From NCBI RefSeq assembly GCF_905201705.1, contig NZ_CAJKOX010000003.1, positions 62,001 to 126,000 of the forward strand: 64,000 nt of DNA. The letters run 5' to 3'. The DNA is from an uncultured Marvinbryantia sp. GTDB lineage: Bacteria; Bacillota; Clostridia; Lachnospirales; Lachnospiraceae. Shown piece by piece: positions 33,999 through 41,816 of this stretch. The notes beneath the pieces are model-generated. The model saw only the letters and a program-made list of their open reading frames with translations, ran no database searches and was not told where the DNA came from. The position numbers and the translations under genes are program-made. Numbering within the stretch: the stretch's first letter is position 1; every line of letters begins with the position of its first letter.

Positions 33999-34877
33999 TT
34001 ATTCTTTTACTGCACCCAGCATCATGCCAGATACAAAATGCTTCTGAAGCAGAGGATAGATAATCAAAATCGGTACAGTGGTAACCACGATGGTGGCAAG
34101 CTGCACGCCTCTGGCCGTAGAGTCGACCACCACGCCGGTGGGATTTCTCATGGTAGAGAGCTGCTGCTGAACGATGATCTCATACAGTTTCATCTGCAGC
34201 GGATACAGTGCCTGATTTGTGACATACAGCTTCGCAGTCATGAAGTCATTCCACTGGGATACGCCGTGGAACAGAGCGATGGTTGCCAGCGAGGGCTTGG
34301 ACAGCGGAAGGATGATCGTCAGGAAGATCCTCCATGTTCCCGCTCCGTCAATCTTTGCTGACTCTTCCAGAGAGGCCGGAACCTGACGGAAGAAGTTCAT
34401 CAGAATAACCATATCATAGTAACTGAACAGCGCCGGCAGAATATATACCAGGAAATTATCCAGCAGTCCCAGCGACTTAATCAATAAATAGGTAGGGATC
34501 ATACCGCCTGAGAAAAACATGGTGATAACGCCCATCACCGTATACAATTTTCTTCCCCTCAGATCCGGTTTACTCATCCCATAGGCTACCATTGCGCAGA
34601 AAAGCACATGGCAGACAACGCCGATCACGGTTTTCAGTACAGAAATCACGAAAGCGCTCCAGATGCTTGCATCCTGAAATACGGCGCGGTAGTTATCTAC
34701 AGAAAATTCCTGGGGCCAGAACACGCTCTTTCCGCTGGCTACTGCCGCAGAACTGCTGAAAGAGTTTACCACAACGTTCCACAGCGGCAGAACGACGATC
34801 GCGGTAACCAACACCAGCAATATCACATTAATTACGTCAAAAACCTTATCTCCGCTAAAAATTTTCTTTTTCACCAT
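33999..34877 (-). CDS. Sugar ABC transporter permease, LplC/YtcP type
   Basis: A 292-residue permease with six hydrophobic segments and the EAA loop ASLEESAKIDGAGTWRIF. GGGGGATC lies 6 nt before ATG 34877; the frame opens 10 codons earlier without a site. It starts 10 nt after the LplB-type gene and ends 34 nt before the binding-protein gene. No dedicated ATPase gene is present. Confidence 0.93.
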   Translation of the reverse strand: MVKKKIFSGDKVFDVINVILLVLVTAIVVLPLWNVVVNSFSSSAAVASGKSVFWPQEFSVDNYRAVFQDASIWSAFVISVLKTVIGVVCHVLFCAMVAYGMSKPDLRGRKLYTVMGVITMFFSGGMIPTYLLIKSLGLLDNFLVYILPALFSYYDMVILMNFFRQVPASLEESAKIDGAGTWRIFLTIILPLSKPSLATIALFHGVSQWNDFMTAKLYVTNQALYPLQMKLYEIIVQQQLSTMRNPTGVVVDSTARGVQLATIVVTTVPILIIYPLLQKHFVSGMMLGAVKE

Positions 34878-34887
34878 AATGATCCCC

Positions 34888-35844
34888 CTACAGTACTGAC
34901 TGATCATTCAACTTGCTGGTCAGCTTGTTGGCGATCACCAGAAGAATAACCGAAACGATAGAAACACCAAGACCGGCAGCCGTTGCATAGGAGAAATCAC
35001 CCTGTGAAAGACCCATACGGTATACATAGGAGTTGATAACCTCTGCTCTTGCCTGGTTCTGCGTATTCATCAATACCAACGTCTGATCCAGGTTGGAGTT
35101 TAAAAGACCACTGACAGTCAGAATAAAATTCAGGCTGATGATCGTCTTCATCAGAGGAATAGTAATGCTCCAGATCTGTCTTAATCTGCTGGCTCCGTCG
35201 ATACGGGCCGCCTCATAGTAGGTAGTATCAATGCCTGCCATAGAGGCCAGATAAAGGATCGTCCCCCATCCTGTACTCTTCCACACATCCGACAGCACTG
35301 CGATCCACCAATACTTATCCGCATCCAGCAGGATGTTCTTTCCTTCCGATATAATTCCCAGCCCCATCAGAATCTGGTTAAACATACCGGTGGTAGACAG
35401 CCAGGTGATCAACATACCGCCAAGCACAATCCATGAAAGGAAATGCGGCATATAAGAAATCGTCTGCACGATTCTCTTGAAGGGGCCGTCCTTCAATTCA
35501 TAAATCATAATAGCCAGAATAATAGGTGTCACAAATCCGATTAACAGCTTCAGAAGACTGATACCCAGCGTATTCACAACGGAATCCCAGAAATATTTAT
35601 CCGTCAGGATGATTCTGAAATTTTCCAGGCCAACCCACCGCGCGCTGTCCAGCGTGTCCACTACCGTATAATTCTGGAACGCGATTTTCAGCCCGTAGAT
35701 CGGTATGTAGTTGAATACGATCATAAAAATGATCCCCGGCAGTACCATCATCTGAAGCGGCATCTGATGCTTAAAATCAATACACCACTGTTTAATGCGG
35801 ATACCCAAAGGTTGCTTTTGAACTTTTGATCCTTTTTCCCTCAT
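34888..35844 (-). CDS. Sugar ABC transporter permease, LplB/YteP type
   Basis: A 318-residue permease. A hydrophilic N-terminus (REKGSKVQKQPLGIRIKQW) precedes six spans; the EAA loop is YYEAARIDGASRLRQI. GGAAAGG lies just upstream of ATG 35844. It is the first gene of the operon and follows a promoter carrying two AAACGTTT operators. Confidence 0.93.
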   Translation of the reverse strand: MREKGSKVQKQPLGIRIKQWCIDFKHQMPLQMMVLPGIIFMIVFNYIPIYGLKIAFQNYTVVDTLDSARWVGLENFRIILTDKYFWDSVVNTLGISLLKLLIGFVTPIILAIMIYELKDGPFKRIVQTISYMPHFLSWIVLGGMLITWLSTTGMFNQILMGLGIISEGKNILLDADKYWWIAVLSDVWKSTGWGTILYLASMAGIDTTYYEAARIDGASRLRQIWSITIPLMKTIISLNFILTVSGLLNSNLDQTLVLMNTQNQARAEVINSYVYRMGLSQGDFSYATAAGLGVSIVSVILLVIANKLTSKLNDQSVL

Positions 35845-35920
35845 TTTTTACCTTTCCTGCAGCAGTTACTACACCGCATCATTTAAAATTTGTTCACACT
35901 CCGCGCTCCGCACCGGTATC

Positions 35921-35973
35921 GAAACGTTTTTATATGATATTTCAATACTACCACATAAAAACGTTTTTATCAA
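35921..35973 (-). promoter_or_regulatory. Promoter and LacI operators of the LplB-type operon
   Basis: On the minus strand TTGATA (35968-35973), 17 bp, TAGTAT (35945-35950). The perfect 16-bp palindrome ATAAAAACGTTTTTAT (35955-35970) fills the spacer, and a second GAAACGTTTT (35921-35930) lies just after the expected start of transcription. This is a textbook repression layout for the divergent LacI protein. The rest of the 466-bp gap to 36310 is AT-rich and holds only the site at 36258. Confidence 0.75.
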
Positions 35974-36257
35974 GAACTTTTTTACAATTATTTATATAAT
36001 TTTTATTTTTTGCTGTATATTTTTATAAAAACCTATTTATTTCATCCCAATTTTTCTTTTTTGCTTTGTGCATATCGCTTAAAAAACCTCATTTTCCATC
36101 TTTTTTTCGTCATTAAATTGTTAGGTTTTCACAAAATTGACCATTGAAAACAATTATCCAAGCCTCCGCCGCTCCTTCCATCTGCATATCGTAACATCGT
36201 ACATTTTTTACAAAAGTACTGGATTTTTCTATTCCCTTATTGTATGATGTAGATAGG

Positions 36258-36272
36258 CGAAAAAACGTTTAC
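36258..36272. promoter_or_regulatory. Third LacI operator, upstream of its own gene
   Basis: The AAACGTTT core at 36263-36270 repeats the motif seen in the promoter 300 bp away. It lies about 40 nt before the regulator start, downstream of a TATGAT -10-like element (36243-36248). Suggests autoregulation and possible looping. Confidence 0.55.
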
Positions 36273-36310
36273 AAGACAGTATAAAATTTTCATGGAGTAA
36301 TAAAACGATT

Positions 36311-37315
36311 ATGGTAAAGGTAACGATCAAAGACGTGGCAAAAGAAGCCGGTGTAGCAATTTCCACGGTATCCAACGCACTTAATAATTCCGATCTGGTA
36401 AGTGAAGAGACAAAGGCACGGGTTCTGGAGGCCGCAGAACGGCTGAATTACGTTCCCAATTTAAGCGGACGCTATCTGAAATCCGGAAAAAGCTATATGC
36501 TTGGTTTTCTCACCTCCAGTATTGGCGGCGATTATTTTACAGTCCTGCTCGAAGCCATGAGCGGCCAGTGCACCGATCTGGGCTACACGCTCAACATTCT
36601 GACCACCAGAAACAGCTCCGTCATCAAAAGTCAGATTTTAGGAAAACGTTTCGACGGCATTTTTGTCTTTCAGGGAGAGCGGATACAGGCTCCGGAGCTG
36701 GAGCTTCTGGAAAAGCACCATATCAAAACCGTATTTCTGGATCGCGCTTATAAAAGCGACTGCATTGGGAGCGTGGTTTTTGACTCTTACCATGCCGGTT
36801 ATACCACGACAAAACACCTCATCAATCTGGGACATAAAAAAATCGGTTTTATCGAGGGCGCCAGGGATGTCTACGACAGCCAGGAACGAAAACGCGGTTA
36901 TATGGATGCCATGAAGGAATGCCATCTTCCGCTGAACGAGAAATACATTCTGAAAGGGTACTTTGATGAGCTGCTGACATATAACGCAGTCAGTGTTTTT
37001 GTCAGAAACCGCGAATGCGAAATGCCGGATGCTTTTATCGGAGGAAATGACCTCAGCGCCATCGGCTGCATGAAAGCCCTGATCGATATGGGATATCATG
37101 TGCCTGAGGATATAAGCGTTATTGGATTTGATGATATCAGCATTGCCTCCTATTTTAATCCAAAACTATCCACCTTTAAAAACCCCATCAGCCTGCAGGG
37201 AATCACGGCTGCGAAAATGCTGATCGACATGATCGAACATAACAGCAGCGGAAGAACGGAACAGCTTCAGGGAAAGCTGATCTCCAGAGAATCTGCTGCC
37301 ATCCTGTTAAAATAA
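36311..37315 (+). CDS. LacI-family regulator of the LplBC/GH30/GH3/GH2 operon
   Basis: A 334-residue repressor. HTH VTIKDVAKEAGVAISTVSNA, hinge YVPNLSGRYLKSG, and a sensor domain with IGFIEGARDVYDSQERKRGY and SVIGFDDISIASYFNP. It faces the importer operon across a gap with three AAACGTTT sites. The inducer is presumably a glycoside or sugar released by the operon enzymes. Confidence 0.94.
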   Translation: MVKVTIKDVAKEAGVAISTVSNALNNSDLVSEETKARVLEAAERLNYVPNLSGRYLKSGKSYMLGFLTSSIGGDYFTVLLEAMSGQCTDLGYTLNILTTRNSSVIKSQILGKRFDGIFVFQGERIQAPELELLEKHHIKTVFLDRAYKSDCIGSVVFDSYHAGYTTTKHLINLGHKKIGFIEGARDVYDSQERKRGYMDAMKECHLPLNEKYILKGYFDELLTYNAVSVFVRNRECEMPDAFIGGNDLSAIGCMKALIDMGYHVPEDISVIGFDDISIASYFNPKLSTFKNPISLQGITAAKMLIDMIEHNSSGRTEQLQGKLISRESAAILLK

Positions 37316-37387
37316 GCTTCTCCGCCAGAGAGGAACATTTCTTTTCCAAAAGGGACCGCTGGTCAGATGCTGTATTTTTCTTATTAA

Positions 37388-37469
37388 AAAAACGCCCACC
37401 GGACGTTTTTGTCGTATGCATGGCAATTAAAAAACGCCGCCAGATTGTCAGAAACAGTCTGGTGGCGTT
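37388..37469. terminator. Two hairpins between convergent lacI and kdgK
   Basis: AAAAACG/CGTTTTT (37388-37394 with 37404-37410) ends the lacI side. A stronger stem pairs 37433-37447 with 37455-37469: all 15 pairs form on the plus strand if G-U is allowed, and the minus strand copy is followed by TTTTTT. Together they probably terminate transcription from both sides. Confidence 0.65.
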
Positions 37470-37500
37470 TGTGCATACAAAAGCATGCGCCGTTTTTATA

Positions 37501-37587
37501 CCCGCGGGCAATGAGCCAGGCGCCGTGCTTGCGACACCCTGCAAGGGCTAGTCCTTTCGGGCACGGGCATTTGACCAATGCCGCGGG
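37501..37587. other. Structured multi-hairpin element downstream of kdgK
   Basis: CCCGCGG (37501-37507) and CCGCGGG (37581-37587) close an 87-nt region. Inside, CTTGC/GCAAG, CGTGC/GCACG and GGCATT/AATGCC form further stems. It is much more GC-rich than its surroundings and lies between the kdgK stop and the terminator hairpins, so it would be in the 3-prime part of the kdgK transcript. It could be a structured RNA or a dispersed palindromic repeat. Short open frames across it look spurious. Confidence 0.5.
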
Positions 37588-37599
37588 GAAATAAGATTT

Positions 37600-38697
37600 T
37601 TATCTCTGTACACGTGCGCCTGCGCCGCCCATGATCGCTTCTACTTCCTTCTTGCTTGCCATCGTGGTGTCGCCCGGTGTGGTCATCGCCAGTGCACCGT
37701 GCGCTGCGCCGTAGTTTACTGCCAGCTCTGCATCGCCGGTAGTCATCAGGCCATATACAAGACCGGATGCGAAGGAATCGCCGCCGCCTACACGGTCCAT
37801 GATCTCCAGTCCCTTGTAGTCCTTTGCCTTGTAGATCTCGCCGTCTGCCCAGCAGATCGCGCTCCAGTCGTTTACAGTAGCCGTCTTAACCTCACGAAGC
37901 GTGGTAGCAACCGCCTTGAAGTTCGGGTAGGTCTTTGCAGCCTCGTTGATCATCTTCTTGTAGCCGTCCAGATTCAGCTCCTTCAGATTCTCGTCGTTGC
38001 CCTCGATCTCAAAGCCAAGGCAAGCGGTAAAGTCTTCCTCATTTCCGATCATAACGTCCACGTATTTCGCGATTTCTTTATTTACTTCCTGCGCCTTTGC
38101 CTGTCCGCCGATCGCGCTCCACATGGACGGACGATAGTTCAGATCATAAGAGATTACGGTACCGTATTTCTTCGCTGTCTTGATCGCTGCCAGAACAGTC
38201 TCGCAGGACTGCTCGGAAAGTGCCGCGTAGATACCGCCGGTGTGCAGCCAGCGCACGCCCAGCTCGCCGAAGATATAGTCAAAGTCGAAATCCTCCGGTG
38301 TGGCTTTGGAAATCGCTGTGTTTGCACGGTCAGAGCATCCAACCGCGCCGCGGATACCAAAGCCTCTCTCTGTGAAGTTCAGACCATTTCTGCAGATTCT
38401 GCCGATACCGTCGGTCTTCATCCATTTGATAAGAGAAGTGTCAACGCCGCCCTGCAGGATGAAATCCTCCATCAGCTTACCAACCTCGTTGTCTGCAAAC
38501 GCCGTGATAACAGCCGTTTTCATGCCGAAGCATCTGCGCAGACCACGTACTACATTATATTCTCCGCCGCCTTCCCATGCACGGAACGAACGTGCGGTGC
38601 GGATTCTTCCCTCACCGGGGTCAAGACGAAGCATAACCTCGCCCAGAGATACTGCATCAAATTTGCACTCATTTGCCGGTCTTAAATTTAAATTCAT
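37600..38697 (-). CDS. kdgK: 2-keto-3-deoxygluconate kinase (PfkB family)
   Basis: A 365-residue sugar kinase converting 2-keto-3-deoxygluconate (KDG) to KDPG, the last kinase step of hexuronate breakdown. N-terminal SLGEVMLRLDP, sugar-site GGGEYNVVRGLRRCFG, and PfkB signature DRVGGGDSFASG with catalytic Asp307. The slightly long insert around residues 240-290 is typical of the clostridial KdgK group. It follows uxuB by 115 nt that contain hairpins. The supporting context is strong: uxuB, uxaC and uxuA are all nearby. Confidence 0.9.
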   Translation of the reverse strand: MNLNLRPANECKFDAVSLGEVMLRLDPGEGRIRTARSFRAWEGGGEYNVVRGLRRCFGMKTAVITAFADNEVGKLMEDFILQGGVDTSLIKWMKTDGIGRICRNGLNFTERGFGIRGAVGCSDRANTAISKATPEDFDFDYIFGELGVRWLHTGGIYAALSEQSCETVLAAIKTAKKYGTVISYDLNYRPSMWSAIGGQAKAQEVNKEIAKYVDVMIGNEEDFTACLGFEIEGNDENLKELNLDGYKKMINEAAKTYPNFKAVATTLREVKTATVNDWSAICWADGEIYKAKDYKGLEIMDRVGGGDSFASGLVYGLMTTGDAELAVNYGAAHGALAMTTPGDTTMASKKEVEAIMGGAGARVQR

Positions 38698-38749
38698 TTT
38701 TTCCTCCCTGATATGGCATTGCCGTTTCTATTTTTTATCATATAATGCA

Positions 38750-38809
38750 GGGGCAAAAGCCCCCGGATATGATGCCTGCAGATTGCGGCGCATCCAGCGC
38801 CCTGGCATC
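38750..38809 (-). other. Intercistronic hairpins between uxuB and kdgK
   Basis: GATGCC/GGCATC (38771-38776 with 38804-38809) encloses GGCGC/GCGCC. A second hairpin GGGGC-AAAA-GCCCC follows at 38750-38763. There is no long U-tract, so these look like processing or stability structures tuning kdgK relative to uxuB. Confidence 0.5.
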
Positions 38810-38812
38810 ATG

Positions 38813-40429
38813 CTATGCGTTTACGTATTTCTCCAGTGTTGCAGCTACAGCTCCCGGTCCTGCGATCAGTTCCTTGAAGTAAGAAACTACCAACGGAGCG
38901 ATGCCAAGTGCATACAGATCTACGCCGAAGATTGCCTGGTTCTCCAGGATCGGACGGATCTTTTCTTCCACGCCCTCTGTCTCGCCAAGCTTAATGCCCT
39001 CTACATGCGGGCAAACGGTAGCCAGAAGCGGATCCGGGCTGAGTGTGAACGCATTTCCTTTATCGTCGATTGCCATCAGATAGCGAACCCATCCTGCAAG
39101 CACGAGCGGGATCAGCTTCAGATCCGCCACGTCAAGCTTGTCGGAAGCTGCGTATGCCTTGATGGTCTCACCAAAGCGGATCGCCAGCTTCTGTGAGGTA
39201 TCAGTCGCGATACGCTGCGGCGTATCCGGCATAAACGGATTCGGCAGTCTGGTGTTAATAACCTCGCCAATGAATTTTTCCGGATCAAGAATGCCCGGAT
39301 TTACAACTACCGGAAGACCTTCCTTGTAACCGATGGTCTCAACCATTTTCTTAAGAACCGGATTCTTCATTTCCTCTGAAATCAGCTCATAGCCAAGCAG
39401 ACAACCGTAAACAGCCAGTGAGGTATGCAGCGGGTTTAAGCAGGTGCAGACTTTCATCTTCTCTACTTTATCCACGGTTTCTCTCTCGGTGAAGATGATG
39501 CCGCCCTCTTCCAGGTTCGGTCTGCCGTTCGGGAAAGAATCTTCAATTACAAGGTACTGGCACTCTTCTGCGTTTACAAACGGTGCGATATAGGTATTCT
39601 TGGAGGTGATGACCGGCTCAAGCTCTTCCAGTCCGTCCGCTCTCAGGATCTCTTCTACCTTTGCATTCGGGCGCGGTGTGATCTTATCGATCATGGTCCA
39701 CGGGAAGCTTACCTTGGATTTGTCGTTTACATAATCTACAAAGCCTGCCTCTGCAACGCCGTTCTCCGCCCATACTCTTGCCAGCTTGTCGATCGCCGCG
39801 TACAGCTTGTCTCCATTGTGGGAGCAGTTGTCCATGCTTACCATAGCGATCGGCTTCTGTCCGTCAAGATATCTCTCATAGAGAAGCGCAGCCACTTTTC
39901 CGATATAGCTGTCCGCCTGCTTCGGTCCTTTTTCCATGTCTGCCTTCACTGCCGGAAGCAACTCGCCTGCTCCGTTCACCAGGCTGTAGCCCTTCTCTGT
40001 GATGGTGAAGCTGACCATCTGCAGAGAATCTGCACGGAAGATTTCTTTCAGTCTGTCAAAATCCGCCGTATTCTGCGGATTTACCGTAAGAGATTCCACA
40101 ACGCTGCCTACTACGGTCTTTTCCACGGTACCGTCTACCTTCAGCGTAACCAGTACGGTATAGCCGTCATGCGGAATGTTCATTTTCTCCACGATCTCAT
40201 AATCAAACCCCTCTGCAACTACCAGACCGCTGTCCCAGATCCCTTTGTTTAAAAGTCCCTGAAGCACATTTGCCTGGAACGCACGGAAAATGTTGCCTGC
40301 GCCAAAATGGATCCAGCGCGGTGCCTCTTTTGTTTTTGCCTTGACTGCCTCGCGGTCGAACTCCGGAAGGCTGTACCCCTTACTCAGCCATTCCTGTCTG
40401 TTTGCTAAGCCCTGTTCGTTTAACTGCAT
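38813..40429 (-). CDS. uxuB: Fructuronate reductase (mannitol dehydrogenase family)
   Basis: A 538-residue NAD-dependent polyol dehydrogenase that reduces fructuronate to mannonate. N-terminal nucleotide-binding segment IHFGAGNIFRAFQANVL, a GYTVLVTLK region, and the C-terminal family region with CLNPLHTSLAVYGCLLGYE. The clostridial group includes members of this length. Its promoter carries a perfect TGTAAGCGCTTACA operator. It opens a leftward operon with kdgK and faces a LacI-uxaC operon. Tagaturonate reductase is the closest alternative, but uxuA in the same window favours the mannonate branch. Confidence 0.88.
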   Translation of the reverse strand: MQLNEQGLANRQEWLSKGYSLPEFDREAVKAKTKEAPRWIHFGAGNIFRAFQANVLQGLLNKGIWDSGLVVAEGFDYEIVEKMNIPHDGYTVLVTLKVDGTVEKTVVGSVVESLTVNPQNTADFDRLKEIFRADSLQMVSFTITEKGYSLVNGAGELLPAVKADMEKGPKQADSYIGKVAALLYERYLDGQKPIAMVSMDNCSHNGDKLYAAIDKLARVWAENGVAEAGFVDYVNDKSKVSFPWTMIDKITPRPNAKVEEILRADGLEELEPVITSKNTYIAPFVNAEECQYLVIEDSFPNGRPNLEEGGIIFTERETVDKVEKMKVCTCLNPLHTSLAVYGCLLGYELISEEMKNPVLKKMVETIGYKEGLPVVVNPGILDPEKFIGEVINTRLPNPFMPDTPQRIATDTSQKLAIRFGETIKAYAASDKLDVADLKLIPLVLAGWVRYLMAIDDKGNAFTLSPDPLLATVCPHVEGIKLGETEGVEEKIRPILENQAIFGVDLYALGIAPLVVSYFKELIAGPGAVAATLEKYVNA

Positions 40430-40489
40430 ACCTTTCTCCTTTCGATTTCTGGATGAAATCCATTGACATCTGCCTTAATTTTTCGCTTA

Positions 40490-40503
40490 TGTAAGCGCTT
40501 ACA
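40490..40503. promoter_or_regulatory. LacI operator at the uxuB promoter
   Basis: TGTAAGCGCTTACA is a perfect 14-bp palindrome lying right after the uxuB -10, around the transcription start. An identical copy occurs at 40641-40654. Confidence 0.8.
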
Positions 40504-40506
40504 ATT

Positions 40507-40535
40507 ATTATAATTCCGCAGAGTGTAAACGTCAA
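40507..40535 (-). promoter_or_regulatory. uxuB promoter
   Basis: On the minus strand TTGACG (40530-40535), 17 bp, TATAAT (40507-40512), overlapping the operator region downstream. Confidence 0.8.
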
Positions 40536-40583
40536 GCATTATTTCCGTTTTAAAAGGAATTTTCTAAAATCTGCAGAAACGCA

Positions 40584-40612
40584 TTGCTATTTTATTTTTT
40601 CTATTGTATAAT
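40584..40612 (+). promoter_or_regulatory. Promoter of the lacI-uxaC unit
   Basis: TTGCTA (40584-40589), 17 bp, TATAAT (40607-40612), with the second operator about 28 bp downstream. Confidence 0.7.
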
Positions 40613-40640
40613 ATAGACTAATCAGGAATTGCAATTGTTG

Positions 40641-40654
40641 TGTAAGCGCTTACA
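40641..40654. promoter_or_regulatory. Second copy of the uronate LacI operator
   Basis: TGTAAGCGCTTACA, identical to 40490-40503, centred 151 bp away. It lies in the leader of the LacI gene, suggesting autoregulation. Confidence 0.78.
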
Positions 40655-40714
40655 TTTTCTTTTCAGGTATGCTGCACAAATCACCGGAGTGCATTTTGAA
40701 GCCGGAGGTCGCTT

Positions 40715-41728
40715 ATGAACATTTACGATATCTCAAAGAAAGCCGGCGTTTCCATCGCCACCGTATCGCGTGTCATGAACGGAAATGCCCGCGTCAGCGA
40801 AAAAACGAGACAAAAAATCCTGGCTATCATGGCAGAAAATGATTATACGCCAAATGCCTTTGCGCGCGGACTCGGCTTAAATACCATGAAAACCATCGGA
40901 CTTCTGTGCGCGGATTCCTCGGACCAGTTTTTCTCACGCGCCGTATATTATCTGGAACGCGCGCTGCGCTCTAACCATTACGACGCCATTTTAAGCTGTA
41001 CCGGCGCCGACTATGACACCCGCACAGAATATTTAAAGCGATTGCTCGCTAAGAAAGTAGACGCCGTCATTTTAGTCGGCTCCAGTTTTATCGAAGCTGT
41101 GCCGGAGCGCAACCGCTATATCATCGACGCCGCCGAAGAAGTGCCTGTCATTATTTTAAACGGCTATCTGAGAGCGCCGAACGTATACTGCTCGCTCTGC
41201 GACGATCAGGAAATCGTCCAGCAGGCCGCGTCCGTCTGCCTGGAGCACGGCAGAAGGGACCTTCTATTCCTTTACCGTGCGGATTCCTACAGCGGCAGGC
41301 GCAAGCTGAAGGGCTTTAAGGAGGCGTTCGCCGCCGCAGAGCTGACGCTCGATCCAAAGCGCATCGTTCTTTTTAACGGCAGCATCCCGGAGACAAAGGA
41401 AAAGCTTCTCTCCCTTGCTTCCGAGGGGCTCACGTTCGACACGGTCATCGCCGGGGATGATGAACTGGCAATCGGCGCGCTGAAATACGCCAAGGCTATG
41501 AATTTTGACATTCCGTCGCAGTTTGCTATTATCGGCTACAACAATTCTCAGCTCGGCATCTGCTGCGAACCGGAGCTTACTTCGATAGATAATCAGCTTG
41601 AATTCTGCTGCAACAACGCAGTCGCCGCGCTGATGAGCGTGCTGGACGGCAAGCCCGCGCCCGGCAAGACCATGCTCTCCGCCAATATCCTGCAGCGGGG
41701 AACAACAGATTTCTTTGAAATCAGTTAA
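40715..41728 (+). CDS. LacI-family regulator of hexuronate genes
   Basis: A 337-residue repressor. HTH NIYDISKKAGVSIATVSRVM, hinge YTPNAFARGLGLN, and a sensor domain with FDTVIAGDDELAIGALKYA. It lies between divergent uxuB-kdgK and downstream uxaC, with two identical perfect operators in the intergenic region. It is followed by uxaC after 88 nt, probably in one transcript. The inducer is presumably a uronate pathway intermediate. Confidence 0.93.
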   Translation: MNIYDISKKAGVSIATVSRVMNGNARVSEKTRQKILAIMAENDYTPNAFARGLGLNTMKTIGLLCADSSDQFFSRAVYYLERALRSNHYDAILSCTGADYDTRTEYLKRLLAKKVDAVILVGSSFIEAVPERNRYIIDAAEEVPVIILNGYLRAPNVYCSLCDDQEIVQQAASVCLEHGRRDLLFLYRADSYSGRRKLKGFKEAFAAAELTLDPKRIVLFNGSIPETKEKLLSLASEGLTFDTVIAGDDELAIGALKYAKAMNFDIPSQFAIIGYNNSQLGICCEPELTSIDNQLEFCCNNAVAALMSVLDGKPAPGKTMLSANILQRGTTDFFEIS

Positions 41729-41816
41729 CAAGAACCCACCGGGTTCTTCGCGCAGGCGGAAGCTTACCACGCTTTTTCGCCGAACGCATATAAATATTCT
41801 CAAGGAGGGTTTTACA

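Noticed and set aside
32429..34063. Plus-strand open frame of about 544 codons
   Set aside because: Antisense to the lipoprotein sugar-binding gene, whose signal peptide, lipobox and operon position are convincing.
37384..37578. Small open frames across the structured element after kdgK
   Set aside because: They follow the palindromic repeat, have no ribosome site and are odd in composition; the region is better explained as a structured or repeated noncoding element.
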